A DNA stretch of 64,000 bases, taken from NCBI GenBank assembly GCA_025943965.1, contig JAPCWD010000009.1, positions 34,579 through 98,578 of the forward strand. Reading direction: 5' to 3'. Positions 45,101 through 52,928 of the stretch are shown in pieces. The notes under the pieces are model-generated. The model searched no databases and was not told the DNA's origin. It saw only the letters and a program-made list of their open reading frames with translations. The translations under genes were made by a program, and so were the position numbers. The DNA comes from Synergistaceae bacterium DZ-S4. Its GTDB lineage: Bacteria > Synergistota > Synergistia > Synergistales > Synergistaceae. The stretch's first letter is position 1. Each line of letters starts with the position of its first letter.

Positions 45101-45921
45101 GAGGTGAGAAGGTAAAGGTCAGCCGTTCCTACCGGTATATAGCTGACCACTTTATTCCCGCCTTTGGTGGGATATATAATCTCGCCTGAGAGGCCTTTCT
45201 GCATAGCTCCGGCGATAGTCGCACAGTATTTGCTTCCATCTTCACCTCCGGAGGATGAAGAAAAGAGGTCGGGAAGCGCAACTGCGTCCATGTTGACCTT
45301 CGGATTGTCAGACCTGGCTATTATTGCTCCGTCTTTTGAAAGCAGGTAACAGTAACCGCCCTGCCCAAAGATGTCGAAAGTGACCAACTCGTTGAGCTTG
45401 TCCTGATAGAATCTTGCAGAGAGGACTCCGATCGCTTTACTGTCGTTTATTATCACCGAGTTGATCGTCAGATATCCGCCCTTTCCGGATCCTGAGATCC
45501 TTATGTTGGAATGGATCTGGTTCTTTGACATTATTCCTTTGAAGTATTCCTGTTCCCCTTTGTTTAAGGGGTTGCCAAAATACATGTTTCCATCCCTGTT
45601 TATGAGGTAGAGCGCGCCAAAACCTGTAAAACGGTTCTGCTCCCTGATAAACCTGATAGCCTCGGGGGAGTTGAGCTCGGGGGTAAGCCTGCCCAGCGTC
45701 ATTGATATACTGGTGACAAAATCCCTGTTTATGAGAAGATTCTGCCTTAGCAGCGCAATGTTTCTTTTTTCGACATCGCGGATAGAGGCAAGTATTTCTG
45801 CTTTGACCTGATCATAGGTACTGTTCATAAACACCAGTGAAGAGACGATAAATATAAAGGCGGCAGCCATTGCTGCGGAGACTATCGTTTTTCTGTCCTG
45901 TGACTCTTTCTTATCCACCAC
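42190..45921 (-). CDS. Membrane diguanylate cyclase with multiple sensor domains
   Basis: A 1243-residue signalling protein that should make c-di-GMP. Membrane segments at about 17-35 and 290-310 flank an outside dCache-like domain (35-285). Then come PAS domains (about 325-445 and 455-580), and a GGDEF domain (590-760) with GGDEF at 660-664 and an inhibitory RxxD site, RDTD, at 651-654. C-terminal to it are a GAF-like region, a PAS-like part with CRKCHEFF and CSFC, and a last GAF-like domain. No EAL domain is seen. GTG start with GGGAGGAGG upstream. GGDEF in the middle is uncommon. Ligands unknown. Confidence 0.85.
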   Translation of the reverse strand: MVDKKESQDRKTIVSAAMAAAFIFIVSSLVFMNSTYDQVKAEILASIRDVEKRNIALLRQNLLINRDFVTSISMTLGRLTPELNSPEAIRFIREQNRFTGFGALYLINRDGNMYFGNPLNKGEQEYFKGIMSKNQIHSNIRISGSGKGGYLTINSVIINDSKAIGVLSARFYQDKLNELVTFDIFGQGGYCYLLSKDGAIIARSDNPKVNMDAVALPDLFSSSSGGEDGSKYCATIAGAMQKGLSGEIIYPTKGGNKVVSYIPVGTADLYLLTSVPENVVFAAASGDFFKGILFVMVSLAIFGSFMLFFFRTIRKNSEIIKSTNRELSLIYESMPGGIVRYVREDQKWRIKSANEGFYRLIGCSKEEFERNYGGNIFKILSEPMPREAREEFWSKIDNEELFETELKLNSGSGDPKWVCMNIDYIRNEDETREVVAIFSDITGIKAADRELYVNKEQFDIVKRLTNVIFFEWDTETGTISHSSNFLDFFDPLDSYENFPYSLKGYGAFSQEDAEGLITLFEEFREGLTESDAEVKAVNRHGDSRWYKVSMSAIFDGSGRPLKVVGILSDIDEQKRKLQTAEESAMKDPLTQLYNKVSTKALIEEYISANQNQGAFMMLDIDNFKRVNDTLGHLYGDAVLSELAHTLKSLFRDTDIIGRVGGDEFVVFMTNINELAVIRTKAERILSAFKRPFRTENAEQGISCSIGVSIYPGHGSTYDELMQKADSSLYFSKSSGKDQCTLYADDVQSCGLFALGEARGTTEIAVPHGFVQKNFRENVAEYILKLFYQYDDVDTAVPILLEFVGHSFKMGRMDVSVFSDDDTYYEILYEWCDDGVSPLKEEGKRFPADEWSSIKAQLDENDILLCEDADIGIPDCLENDHMKVRGVKSTMLCYIVEKGKRKAVLAFEYLKEKHLFTREEKDTIRTISDTISLFVLRARERALYNEKVSQMKNWEIVLDETDDVVYVSDAENYDLLYLNKAGRELPWIVGRDFRCRKCHEFFFGTDKPCSFCTMDLLSKDKYYIWERTDQNSGNHYMLKDKLIDWNGRLARIEWAINLTEKEQQQKILSSRLKIEKALLEGIGEMAYATDLEESMNVILRRVAELYKADRSYMMRINDDGRTISMTNEWLAEGVAPAIGNLQHFPLYRSPLWQKAFTKQETVFLKDISEFRETYPEEYERLAVQGIEEMYAIPITIKGKFWGFLGVDTPRRYKGDMYVLESVAYFVADEISKRRLIESSEGKGE

Positions 45922-46339
45922 TCAGACCTCCTCCCGGATTTTTGCACAGAGAGTACACAAAAACGAGCCCCTGAGATATTACTCAAACGCTCAACATCTG
46001 ACACTTATATAAAATTTGAAATAACGCGCATTACAGGAAGCCTGCTTTGCAAAAAACCGAAAGCTGAAACAGTTACAATTTGTATTATAAATCTTTTTGT
46101 TGTAATTACATAATCTAATTTCAACAAGATCAGAATGAGCATGCTCGCATCAAACTAAATCCAGATATTATTTTGCTATTGATTTTAAATTTCAACATTA
46201 GAATGTTTGAAAGCAATGAACTTTTAGTGCCGTCATTAAAATTTTGGCAGCACTAACTTTATCGGTCAGGTGCTGCCAAATAGTAAATTACTTTTTTCTT
46301 GAGACCTAAGGGAACAAACCGATCCTTGAACGAAGGCTG
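45922..46339. other. AT-rich gene-free stretch
   Basis: About 418 bases between the DGC gene and yqeB. No open frame with coding character was seen on either strand. It holds the 10-bp inverted repeat at 46244-46279, and is more AT-rich than flanks. Confidence 0.6.
46244..46279 (-). terminator. Hairpin downstream of yqeB
   Basis: TTGGCAGCAC and GTGCTGCCAA form a perfect ten-base stem with a 16-base loop. On the minus strand AAAATTTTAATG follows, a weak U tract. Likely end of the yqeB transcript. Confidence 0.6.
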
Positions 46340-47128
46340 CTATTTAGGAGAACTCATTATCACTTCCAGAACCCCACCGGCTATCGCAAGAGCCTTATCA
46401 GTAATGCTGAAGCAATGCTCCCTCTCGCCTCTCGGGTCAATGTCTCCGATCTTCAGCCCCTTGCTGACTTTTACAGAAGGATGGATCAGTCCCCTCACTA
46501 TTCCTTCGATCTGAGAACAGACCGGCAGGCCCTTAACATATGCAACAGCATCGCCCGGCATAACTGTGTCACCTATCTGTTTTACAAGCACAACATATCC
46601 TTCGGCAGGCGACCTCAGAAGCCTCTCAACTGTGTAACCCCTGATCAGACCGGGAACTCCGGTGTTGGGTATGGCCGAACCCTTCCTTATGACTCTTCCC
46701 AGGTAATGCCCCCGTTTTGTCTCTATTACCGCGTGTACATCTTCCGGGGCTGAAAATCCGGGACCTATCCCTATGACCAGAGGCGCCATGCCCTTGTCAG
46801 TCCCAAGATTTTTTTTAGCCATAATGGCATCAACGACGAGGTCCGGCTTCAGTATGCCGATAGATGACCCTTCCGGGTCGACCAGTACCGATATTCTGCC
46901 TCTGTCAAAAGAAAAGTCTTTCAGAGAATCTATCCTGACCGCTTCCATGTCTTCAATGACTGTCGATCCGTCAAATACAGCAGAGGCCACAGATACTGTT
47001 CTCCTGACGACCAGAGGTGTCTCTGTCTCCAGAGAAAGTACCGCATAACCCGCTTTCCAGAGTCTGTAAATTATTCCTGTTGCCAGATCTCCGCCGCCTC
47101 TGACTATTGCAAGTTTTTCGCGCGTCAT
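46340..47128 (-). CDS. yqeB: YqeB-type selenium-dependent molybdenum hydroxylase accessory protein
   Basis: The EF2563/YqeB family occurs with selenium-dependent molybdenum hydroxylases and is thought to help load or handle their cofactor. The 262-residue protein has VRGGGDLATGIIYRLWKAGY at the start (Rossmann-type GGGDLA), PLVVRRTVS, GPGFSAPEDVHAVIETKRGH and IAGGVLEVI at the end, matching the family. No molybdenum hydroxylase gene is in the window. A GGGGGG run lies just upstream. A gene remnant separates it from the RACE partner gene. Confidence 0.85.
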   Translation of the reverse strand: MTREKLAIVRGGGDLATGIIYRLWKAGYAVLSLETETPLVVRRTVSVASAVFDGSTVIEDMEAVRIDSLKDFSFDRGRISVLVDPEGSSIGILKPDLVVDAIMAKKNLGTDKGMAPLVIGIGPGFSAPEDVHAVIETKRGHYLGRVIRKGSAIPNTGVPGLIRGYTVERLLRSPAEGYVVLVKQIGDTVMPGDAVAYVKGLPVCSQIEGIVRGLIHPSVKVSKGLKIGDIDPRGEREHCFSITDKALAIAGGVLEVIMSSPK

Positions 47129-47162
47129 TGAAATATCCCCCCCACAGAGATCAAGACTGCCA

Positions 47163-47336
47163 CTAGAGTATGCTTATTTTTAATACGTCGCACCTGAGGC
47201 ATCTGCCGGCTTCTTTCTCCACCTGTTCCGGTGTGAAGCCTTTTTCCACCTCACAGAAACAGCTCTTTCTTTCGTCCGGCGATAGGATAGGCATGGCTTC
47301 GCAAATGTTGTTGCTTGTCCGGACCCAGATAAGCAA
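47163..47336 (-). pseudogene. Remnant of an oxidoreductase C-terminus
   Basis: The stretch open between stops at 47337 and 47163 translates as AMPILSPDERKSCFCEVEKG then FTPEQVEKEAGRCLRCD. This resembles the linker and cysteine end (EA-x-RCLRC) seen in FAD-dependent oxidoreductases with extra iron-sulphur cysteines. No N-terminal part remains, and only a 43-residue frame could start, at 47294. I take it for a decayed fragment, not a small gene. Confidence 0.4.
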
Positions 47337-47370
47337 CTAAGAAAGCTCTGTAGTGACTCGGTATGTTTCC

Positions 47371-48123
47371 TTATACAGGCCTGTCCTTAAGCACGTCCAT
47401 ATGGCATCCTCCAAGCTGGTAGTAGAGGCACTTCCTGCCTGAACATGGCATGCAGGGCCGTACGGATGCCGGCAGTAGGATCTCGTTTGTACCGAACCCG
47501 ACAAAGGAACACTGTGTCTTTCTCGGCTGGAGCATGGATTTACCAAAAGCCCTGACTCCTATCGTCTTTTCTGTATTGCCTGCCGTTTCGATCCTGTCCA
47601 TGATCTCATGGGGGGCCTCCCTGAAGCCGGGATATACCTCTGCGGATATGTATTTTGAGTGGTCACGGTATACTTTTTTACTCAGCCATTCCAGCATGGC
47701 CCTGTGCATGCCATAGAGTGCTATAGAGCCCGCGACATCAAGCAGAAAGCCGGACATAAGGTCTCCCCTCAGAGACATTAAGCTTGCGCTTTTTTTCTCT
47801 ATTGCCTCTCCCACAGTCCAGACCATAAGTGCTGACAGGGATATCTCAGCTTCACCGTAGTCTATGGTATCACCGAACTTTTTTCTCATATTTTCACCTG
47901 ACATGAGGAGGACGCGGGCCTTGGGGTCAAACAGCTCAGGCCCCCATTCCTCTTCCCACAGCGGGATGAATTTTTCCACGTATTTCAGGTTGTTTTCTCC
48001 CAGCGTTCTGTAATGTTCGATAAGGGCGGAAAAATCGACGGCTGCTTCAGGTCCTTCGATCTCAATTATCCCATTCGTCGGATCAACAAGGTCAGAATTG
48101 AAGTATATCCTGATTTTTTTCAT
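47371..48123 (-). CDS. Putative corrinoid-methyltransferase activation-domain protein
   Basis: A 250-residue protein I compare with the vitamin-B12-dependent methionine synthase activation domain proteins that occur with RACE in corrinoid operons. It has the helical segment MSLRGDLMSGFLLDVAGSIA (residues 114-133), which fits that family's pattern, and a C-terminal cysteine cluster CMPCSGRKC and YYQLGGC. The function would be in keeping the corrinoid reduced or reactivated. It follows RACE by 24 bases. The match is by pattern only. Confidence 0.6.
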   Translation of the reverse strand: MKKIRIYFNSDLVDPTNGIIEIEGPEAAVDFSALIEHYRTLGENNLKYVEKFIPLWEEEWGPELFDPKARVLLMSGENMRKKFGDTIDYGEAEISLSALMVWTVGEAIEKKSASLMSLRGDLMSGFLLDVAGSIALYGMHRAMLEWLSKKVYRDHSKYISAEVYPGFREAPHEIMDRIETAGNTEKTIGVRAFGKSMLQPRKTQCSFVGFGTNEILLPASVRPCMPCSGRKCLYYQLGGCHMDVLKDRPV

Positions 48124-48147
48124 ACCTTTTCATCTCCTGACAAGCCG

Positions 48148-49767
48148 TTATACAAACAGCATCGATCTGATAAAACGTTTCTGAAAATCCTTCAGCGAAG
48201 ATAGTTCTATGTACTCCATCCTGCTCATTGTTTGTTCCGTTGCGCGGTAAAAATCAGCCGAGGCAAGAGCCATGCAGGCTCCCAGACCTGAAGAGTTGAA
48301 GATGAAGCGCACTTTTTCGCGTTCAACTTTCGGAAGCAGGCCGACCGTGATAGCGCTTGCTATATCGATGTTGCTGCCAAAGGCCCCCGCGAGCAGTATT
48401 TCATCGATCCCGTCAACAGTTGTGCCCATCTGCTCCATCATTACCTCGGTACCGACTTTTACGGCCCCTACCGCAAGTTGTACTTCACGGACATCCTTCT
48501 GGGTAAGGTATACAGGATCATTGCTGTCAGTGATCAGGAAGCGGTTGATCCTGTTATCGTCGGAGCTCAGTCTGTCTTTTATTCTTTCATCAGTGCATTC
48601 TTCGTGTGTAAGCATCCTTCCCCGGCTGTCAATGACACCTTCCCTCAGAAGCATAGCCACAACATCAATGAGGCCAGATCCGCAAAGGCCTTTGGGAACA
48701 GATCCTCCTATTACTTCGTATGATACTCCCTCTTCCGTCATCGCGACTTTTTCAACAGCGCCGTTGCAGGCCCTCATCCCCTGACTTATCCTGGCCCCTT
48801 CGAAAGCGGGACCCGCTGCGGTCGCACAGCAATACATCCTTTCTTCGCTGCCAATGACAAGTTCGTTGTTGGTTCCTATGTCTACAAAAAATCTCAGAGG
48901 CTTTTCCTTATCTACAGCATGCGCTGCGATCCCTGCTACGATATCCCCTCCTACATAGCCGGCAACGTTTGGAATTAATTTAACAGCCCCGTCCGGGGCT
49001 ATGATGAGGCCAAGCTCTGAAGCTGCGACCGGAGGATGGGTCCTGAACTGAGGGGAATAGGGGCTGTGACCTATGCTCTCAGGAGATATACCGAGAAAGA
49101 TATGCTCCATTACGGTATTGCCTGCGACTACGACCTCACTCAACGCCCCCGGAACGGTCCCCGCCTCTTCTGTAAGGGCCGAAAAGGCTCTGTTCATTTC
49201 CTCAACGAGCATTTCCTGCATACGGGCAAGGGTTCCCGGCTGTAATGTTGAAGCCGCTATCCTCGATATGACATCATCACCGTAGGAGACCTGCGGATTC
49301 AGAAAGGAGTGGGTTCCGATGACTTTATGTCTGTCAAGATCCAAAAGATAGCAGACCACCGTCGTCGTGCCGAGGTCAACAGCCACACCCAGGCCTTTTC
49401 TGTCGGGAGACCAGTCGGCCACCGGCCTTCCTGACGTCCCCTCAAGTATCCGGCTGCCTGGATCATCGACAGGATCAATGACTCTTAGTGTCCCGCTTCC
49501 CGATATTTTTGCGCAGCAGGCAAGCCGCACACCGAAATCGATCTCTTCCTTTTTGAGAAGTTTCTTTTCCGTAAGGGTAAGCGGTGAGAGGAACCTTTCT
49601 CCGTCAATTGCAGAGACCCTGCACTTGCCGCACGTGCCGGCACCTCCGCAGTGACGTGATATATTTACTCCCGCAGCAGCAGCTGCATGGATCACAAGCT
49701 CGCCTGCCTCTGATTCAGCTTTTATGTTATCCGGCAGGAATAAAATAGTATGCACCGAATTTTCCAT
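48148..49767 (-). CDS. Reductive activator of corrinoid enzymes (RACE), ASKHA type
   Basis: RACE proteins reduce inactive Co(II) corrinoid back to Co(I) using ATP and electrons from a [2Fe-2S] centre. The 539 residues have cluster cysteines at 40, 46 and 49 (CGGAGTCGKC) and 84 or 85, then the ASKHA ATPase with AVDLGTTTVVCYLLD, DVISRIAAS, FVDIGTNNELVIG and LAGAFGSNIDI near the end. ATG 49767 overlaps the aminotransferase stop (TGATG) with AAGGGGAT upstream. This links the unit to the mtm-like genes at 53-56 kb. Confidence 0.9.
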   Translation of the reverse strand: MENSVHTILFLPDNIKAESEAGELVIHAAAAAGVNISRHCGGAGTCGKCRVSAIDGERFLSPLTLTEKKLLKKEEIDFGVRLACCAKISGSGTLRVIDPVDDPGSRILEGTSGRPVADWSPDRKGLGVAVDLGTTTVVCYLLDLDRHKVIGTHSFLNPQVSYGDDVISRIAASTLQPGTLARMQEMLVEEMNRAFSALTEEAGTVPGALSEVVVAGNTVMEHIFLGISPESIGHSPYSPQFRTHPPVAASELGLIIAPDGAVKLIPNVAGYVGGDIVAGIAAHAVDKEKPLRFFVDIGTNNELVIGSEERMYCCATAAGPAFEGARISQGMRACNGAVEKVAMTEEGVSYEVIGGSVPKGLCGSGLIDVVAMLLREGVIDSRGRMLTHEECTDERIKDRLSSDDNRINRFLITDSNDPVYLTQKDVREVQLAVGAVKVGTEVMMEQMGTTVDGIDEILLAGAFGSNIDIASAITVGLLPKVEREKVRFIFNSSGLGACMALASADFYRATEQTMSRMEYIELSSLKDFQKRFIRSMLFV

Positions 49768-51116
49768 CAAGACCATCCCCTTGCAAAGGACAATACTTCA
49801 TCCCCTATTTTACCCTGCATATAATCATCTGCGGCCTCAGCCAAAATTTCAAGTCCCCTCTCCGCTTCGTCATCGGTGATAACAAGCGGCGGTTGTATAC
49901 GCATTGTGTTCTCTCCAAGAAAAGTTGTTATGAGGCCCTTTTCCCACGCCCTGTAACAAATTTTTGCACATGCGTTCCTGTCGGGTGATCCGTCGTCCCT
50001 GATGAGGTCCTGCCCGATGGTCAGGCCAAGCGAACGTGTTTCGCCGAATATCGGGACCCTTTTTTTTAGTTCTCCGAGTCTTCCTGTTATCCTGTGACCA
50101 AGCTCCGACGCTCTGTCAATAAGGCCTTCATCCTCTATTACTGCAATGGTCGCCAAGGCAGCCCGGCAGCACACGGCGTTAGCCGCAAGCGTGAAGCAGT
50201 GTCCGGGATCCATGAGTGAATCCGCTATTTCTTCCCTCATTATGAGCGCGCTCAGCGGCATACCGGAAGCAAGAGATTTAGCTGCAGCTATTATATCCGG
50301 GACCACTCCGAAGTGTTCGATGGAAAACCATTTTCCTGTCCGTCCCATCCCTTGCTGGACTTCATCTGAGACAAAAATTATCCCGTTTTCGCTGCATAGT
50401 TCTGCAAGGGCCTTCACGTAGCGGACGGGCGGAATAATTATGCCGGCGTCTCCGCCTATCGGCTCGAATATTACTGCCGCGACCTCTTCGGGAGGGAGGT
50501 AAAGCCTGAACGCATTTTTGATCTGCTCAAGACATCTAAGTGAACAATCCTCCGGGACCTCGTTCCATTCGCAATTTTTGCACTGAGGATACGCGAAATG
50601 GTGAAAACCCGGAAGCATGGGGCCAATACTCCTTCGCATGTTCAGCGATATGGCAGATGCGGAAAGGGCTCCGTAGGTACAGCCGTGGTATGCCGTCAGG
50701 AAAGATATGACATTGGTCCTGCCCGTATATTTGCGGGCAAACTTTATCGCACCGTCGATCGCATCAGATCCAGAGAGTCCGTAAGCGACCTTTTTCTTAA
50801 AGTTGCCCGGGGCGATGAATGAGAGTTTTTCCGCGAGCTCTACCGAATATGGTTCATACATATAACCTGTTGTGTAGCAAAGCAGTTTTTCTGCCTGTTC
50901 CTGTATGGCACTGACAACTTTCGGGTGGCATGTCCCGGTGTTAAGGGCTGCCGCCGAGGCAGAAAAATCTATATATTGATTGCCGTCGATATCTTTCAGC
51001 ACTGCTCCCCTGCCTGAGCCGATGACAAACGGATAATAAGGGGATCTTGAACATGGAGAAAGAATGTCATTATCCCTGGCAACTGTTTTCAAACTTTCGG
51101 TCAAGCATCTCCGCAT
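49767..51116 (-). CDS. Class III PLP aminotransferase
   Basis: A 449-residue omega-amino acid aminotransferase of the 4-aminobutyrate/ornithine group. It has YLKDIDG-like VLKDIDGNQYIDFSA, the DEVQ motif at 251-254 and the PLP lysine K280 in AAAKSLASG. A cysteine-rich CKNCEWNEVPEDCSLRC insert at 179-195 is family-typical. Substrate unknown, but its position with RACE suggests an amine or amino acid released by the corrinoid methyltransferase system. Own leader after a terminator. Confidence 0.87.
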   Translation of the reverse strand: MRRCLTESLKTVARDNDILSPCSRSPYYPFVIGSGRGAVLKDIDGNQYIDFSASAAALNTGTCHPKVVSAIQEQAEKLLCYTTGYMYEPYSVELAEKLSFIAPGNFKKKVAYGLSGSDAIDGAIKFARKYTGRTNVISFLTAYHGCTYGALSASAISLNMRRSIGPMLPGFHHFAYPQCKNCEWNEVPEDCSLRCLEQIKNAFRLYLPPEEVAAVIFEPIGGDAGIIIPPVRYVKALAELCSENGIIFVSDEVQQGMGRTGKWFSIEHFGVVPDIIAAAKSLASGMPLSALIMREEIADSLMDPGHCFTLAANAVCCRAALATIAVIEDEGLIDRASELGHRITGRLGELKKRVPIFGETRSLGLTIGQDLIRDDGSPDRNACAKICYRAWEKGLITTFLGENTMRIQPPLVITDDEAERGLEILAEAADDYMQGKIGDEVLSFARGWS

Positions 51117-51139
51117 GGGCTCACCTCATTACAATAATA

Positions 51140-51171
51140 CAGGCGAAGCCGGATTTAACGGACTTCGCCTG
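51140..51171 (-). terminator. Terminator downstream of nhaC
   Basis: CAGGCGAAG and CTTCGCCTG form a nine-base stem, then TATTATTGTA on the minus strand. It splits nhaC from the aminotransferase-RACE unit. Confidence 0.75.
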
Positions 51172-51233
51172 AAATGTCTTATAGTATCGCTGCTGAAAAT
51201 ACAGATCAGAGTTCAGCGGTATCTCGGGATCTC

Positions 51234-52781
51234 TCAGGCTTTCTGTTCAGCTGGGTGAAAGTTGATGTCGGTACGCTTCTCTATCTTGTCTTCACCGTTC
51301 TTGCCCCAGTAGATCCCTATTCCCATATACGTCATCAATATTGCTACAAGCGGGTTGAGCCAGTTAAGGAAGCAATAGGGTGCGTAGGCAAGCGTCGGGA
51401 CTCCCAGGGCACCCGCCTGGAAGGCTCCGCAGCCGGTCCATGGGATTAGGACGGCTGTCAGCGTACCGGAATCTTCCAGCGTGCGTGAAAGCATTCTGGG
51501 AGAGAGTCCCGATCTTTCGACAGCGGTCTTGAACATACGTCCCGGAACAACTATGCCAAGGTACTGGTCTCCAAGGAAGAGGTTGCTGGCAAAGCATGAA
51601 ACGACGACCAGAGTTACAAATCCTCCAACTTTGCGGACCTTGAAAAGGAGTGGGTTGAGAAGAACTTCAAGATAGCGGCAGCTTTCCATGACTCCGCCAA
51701 GCACAAGCGCAATAATTATCAGTGAAAGCGACCACATCATACTGTCAAGCCCGCCCCTGTTGAGAAGCTCGGTCAGCAGAGAAGCAACTTCGTGTGCCAT
51801 CTCAGGCGCAAAACCTGTTATATTGTATTCTGTCAGTGCTGCGGTGATGTCTCCGGCACCAGCCTCGGCGAGTTTCGTCGCTACTGTGGAGTGGTAACCA
51901 TAGTGGATCGCCTCAAGGGCTTCGCTAAGAGAGAACCCCTGGATCATAGCCAGCACGGAAGCTGCCGCAGTTCCCGCCATCATGCTCGGAAGGGCGGGGC
52001 ATTTGGTGATTGCAAGCACAAGAACGATTAGCGGCGGGACTATGGCATAGATGGGGTTGATGTCAAATTCCGCGGCAAGGATCGCCTGGAAGGCATCTAT
52101 CCGGCTCGCGTCAAAAGCACCCGTACCGTTGGCGTAACCAAAACCAAGGACTATCGTGATTATGACAACGATGACATATGTCGGACCTGTTGTCCATACC
52201 ATTGCCCGTATATGGTCAAATAGGTTTGAGCCTGAAACAGCCGGAGCAAGGTTCGTCGTATCCGACAGGGGAGACATTTTATCTCCAAAATATGCTCCCG
52301 AGATTATGATACCCGCTGTGAGAGGTGCCGGGATACCAAGCCCTGCCGCGATACCGATAAGCGCGACTCCGACTGTTCCGCCAACCCCCCAGGACGAACC
52401 TGTTGCAAGGGATACTACCGAACAGATCAGAAGGGTGGCAAGGAGGAATATTCCCGGAGAAAGCAGATCAAATCCGTAATAGATCATACCCGGAACTACC
52501 CCTGCCTGGACCCATGAGCCGACAAGCATACCAATGGCTATAAGGATAAGCAGTGCGTCTATTGCAGAGGTGATAGCATTGCTTATGGCTGTAGAAATTT
52601 CCGTCCATGAGACGCCTACTATAAATTTACCAATAAGTCCTGCGAAAATAGCAGCCAAAGCGATAGGTACATGTGCATCCAATCCAAGACCCAAAAGACC
52701 ATAACTGATAATTCCCGCGATACCCACAAATGTTACAAAAGCCAGTCCGACACTGGGTTTTCTTACCGTACTACCTTCCAT
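51234..52781 (-). CDS. NhaC-family Na+/H+ antiporter
   Basis: A 515-residue membrane protein with about 12 helices, family NhaC. Typical parts are GSSWGVGGTVGVALIGIAAGLG and GAYFGDKMSPLSDTTNLAPA, the conserved ion-pathway segment. Members exchange Na+ for H+ or, as for the MleN branch, malate and lactate; some bring in amines or amino acids. The substrate is unknown. It stands alone between two terminators inside the corrinoid region, so it could be a substrate importer for the pathway. Confidence 0.88.
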   Translation of the reverse strand: MEGSTVRKPSVGLAFVTFVGIAGIISYGLLGLGLDAHVPIALAAIFAGLIGKFIVGVSWTEISTAISNAITSAIDALLILIAIGMLVGSWVQAGVVPGMIYYGFDLLSPGIFLLATLLICSVVSLATGSSWGVGGTVGVALIGIAAGLGIPAPLTAGIIISGAYFGDKMSPLSDTTNLAPAVSGSNLFDHIRAMVWTTGPTYVIVVIITIVLGFGYANGTGAFDASRIDAFQAILAAEFDINPIYAIVPPLIVLVLAITKCPALPSMMAGTAAASVLAMIQGFSLSEALEAIHYGYHSTVATKLAEAGAGDITAALTEYNITGFAPEMAHEVASLLTELLNRGGLDSMMWSLSLIIIALVLGGVMESCRYLEVLLNPLLFKVRKVGGFVTLVVVSCFASNLFLGDQYLGIVVPGRMFKTAVERSGLSPRMLSRTLEDSGTLTAVLIPWTGCGAFQAGALGVPTLAYAPYCFLNWLNPLVAILMTYMGIGIYWGKNGEDKIEKRTDINFHPAEQKA

Positions 52782-52861
52782 TTTTCTACCTCCCGTTCTT
52801 TTTTGAAGATCGTTTCTGTGAAAAATTTTTAAAAAACTTAATAATATCCAGTCTTATGATT

Positions 52862-52916
52862 GAAAAAGCTCTCTCCTGTTGCTGTATCAGTTGCAGAAAT
52901 CAACTTCAGGAGAGAG
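52862..52916 (-). terminator. Terminator of the mtm-like operon
   Basis: CTCTCTCCTG pairs with CAGGAGAGAG around a 28-base loop that includes a short inner stem, then CTTTTTCAAT on the minus strand. Confidence 0.85.
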
Positions 52917-52928
52917 TGAGGATCGACT

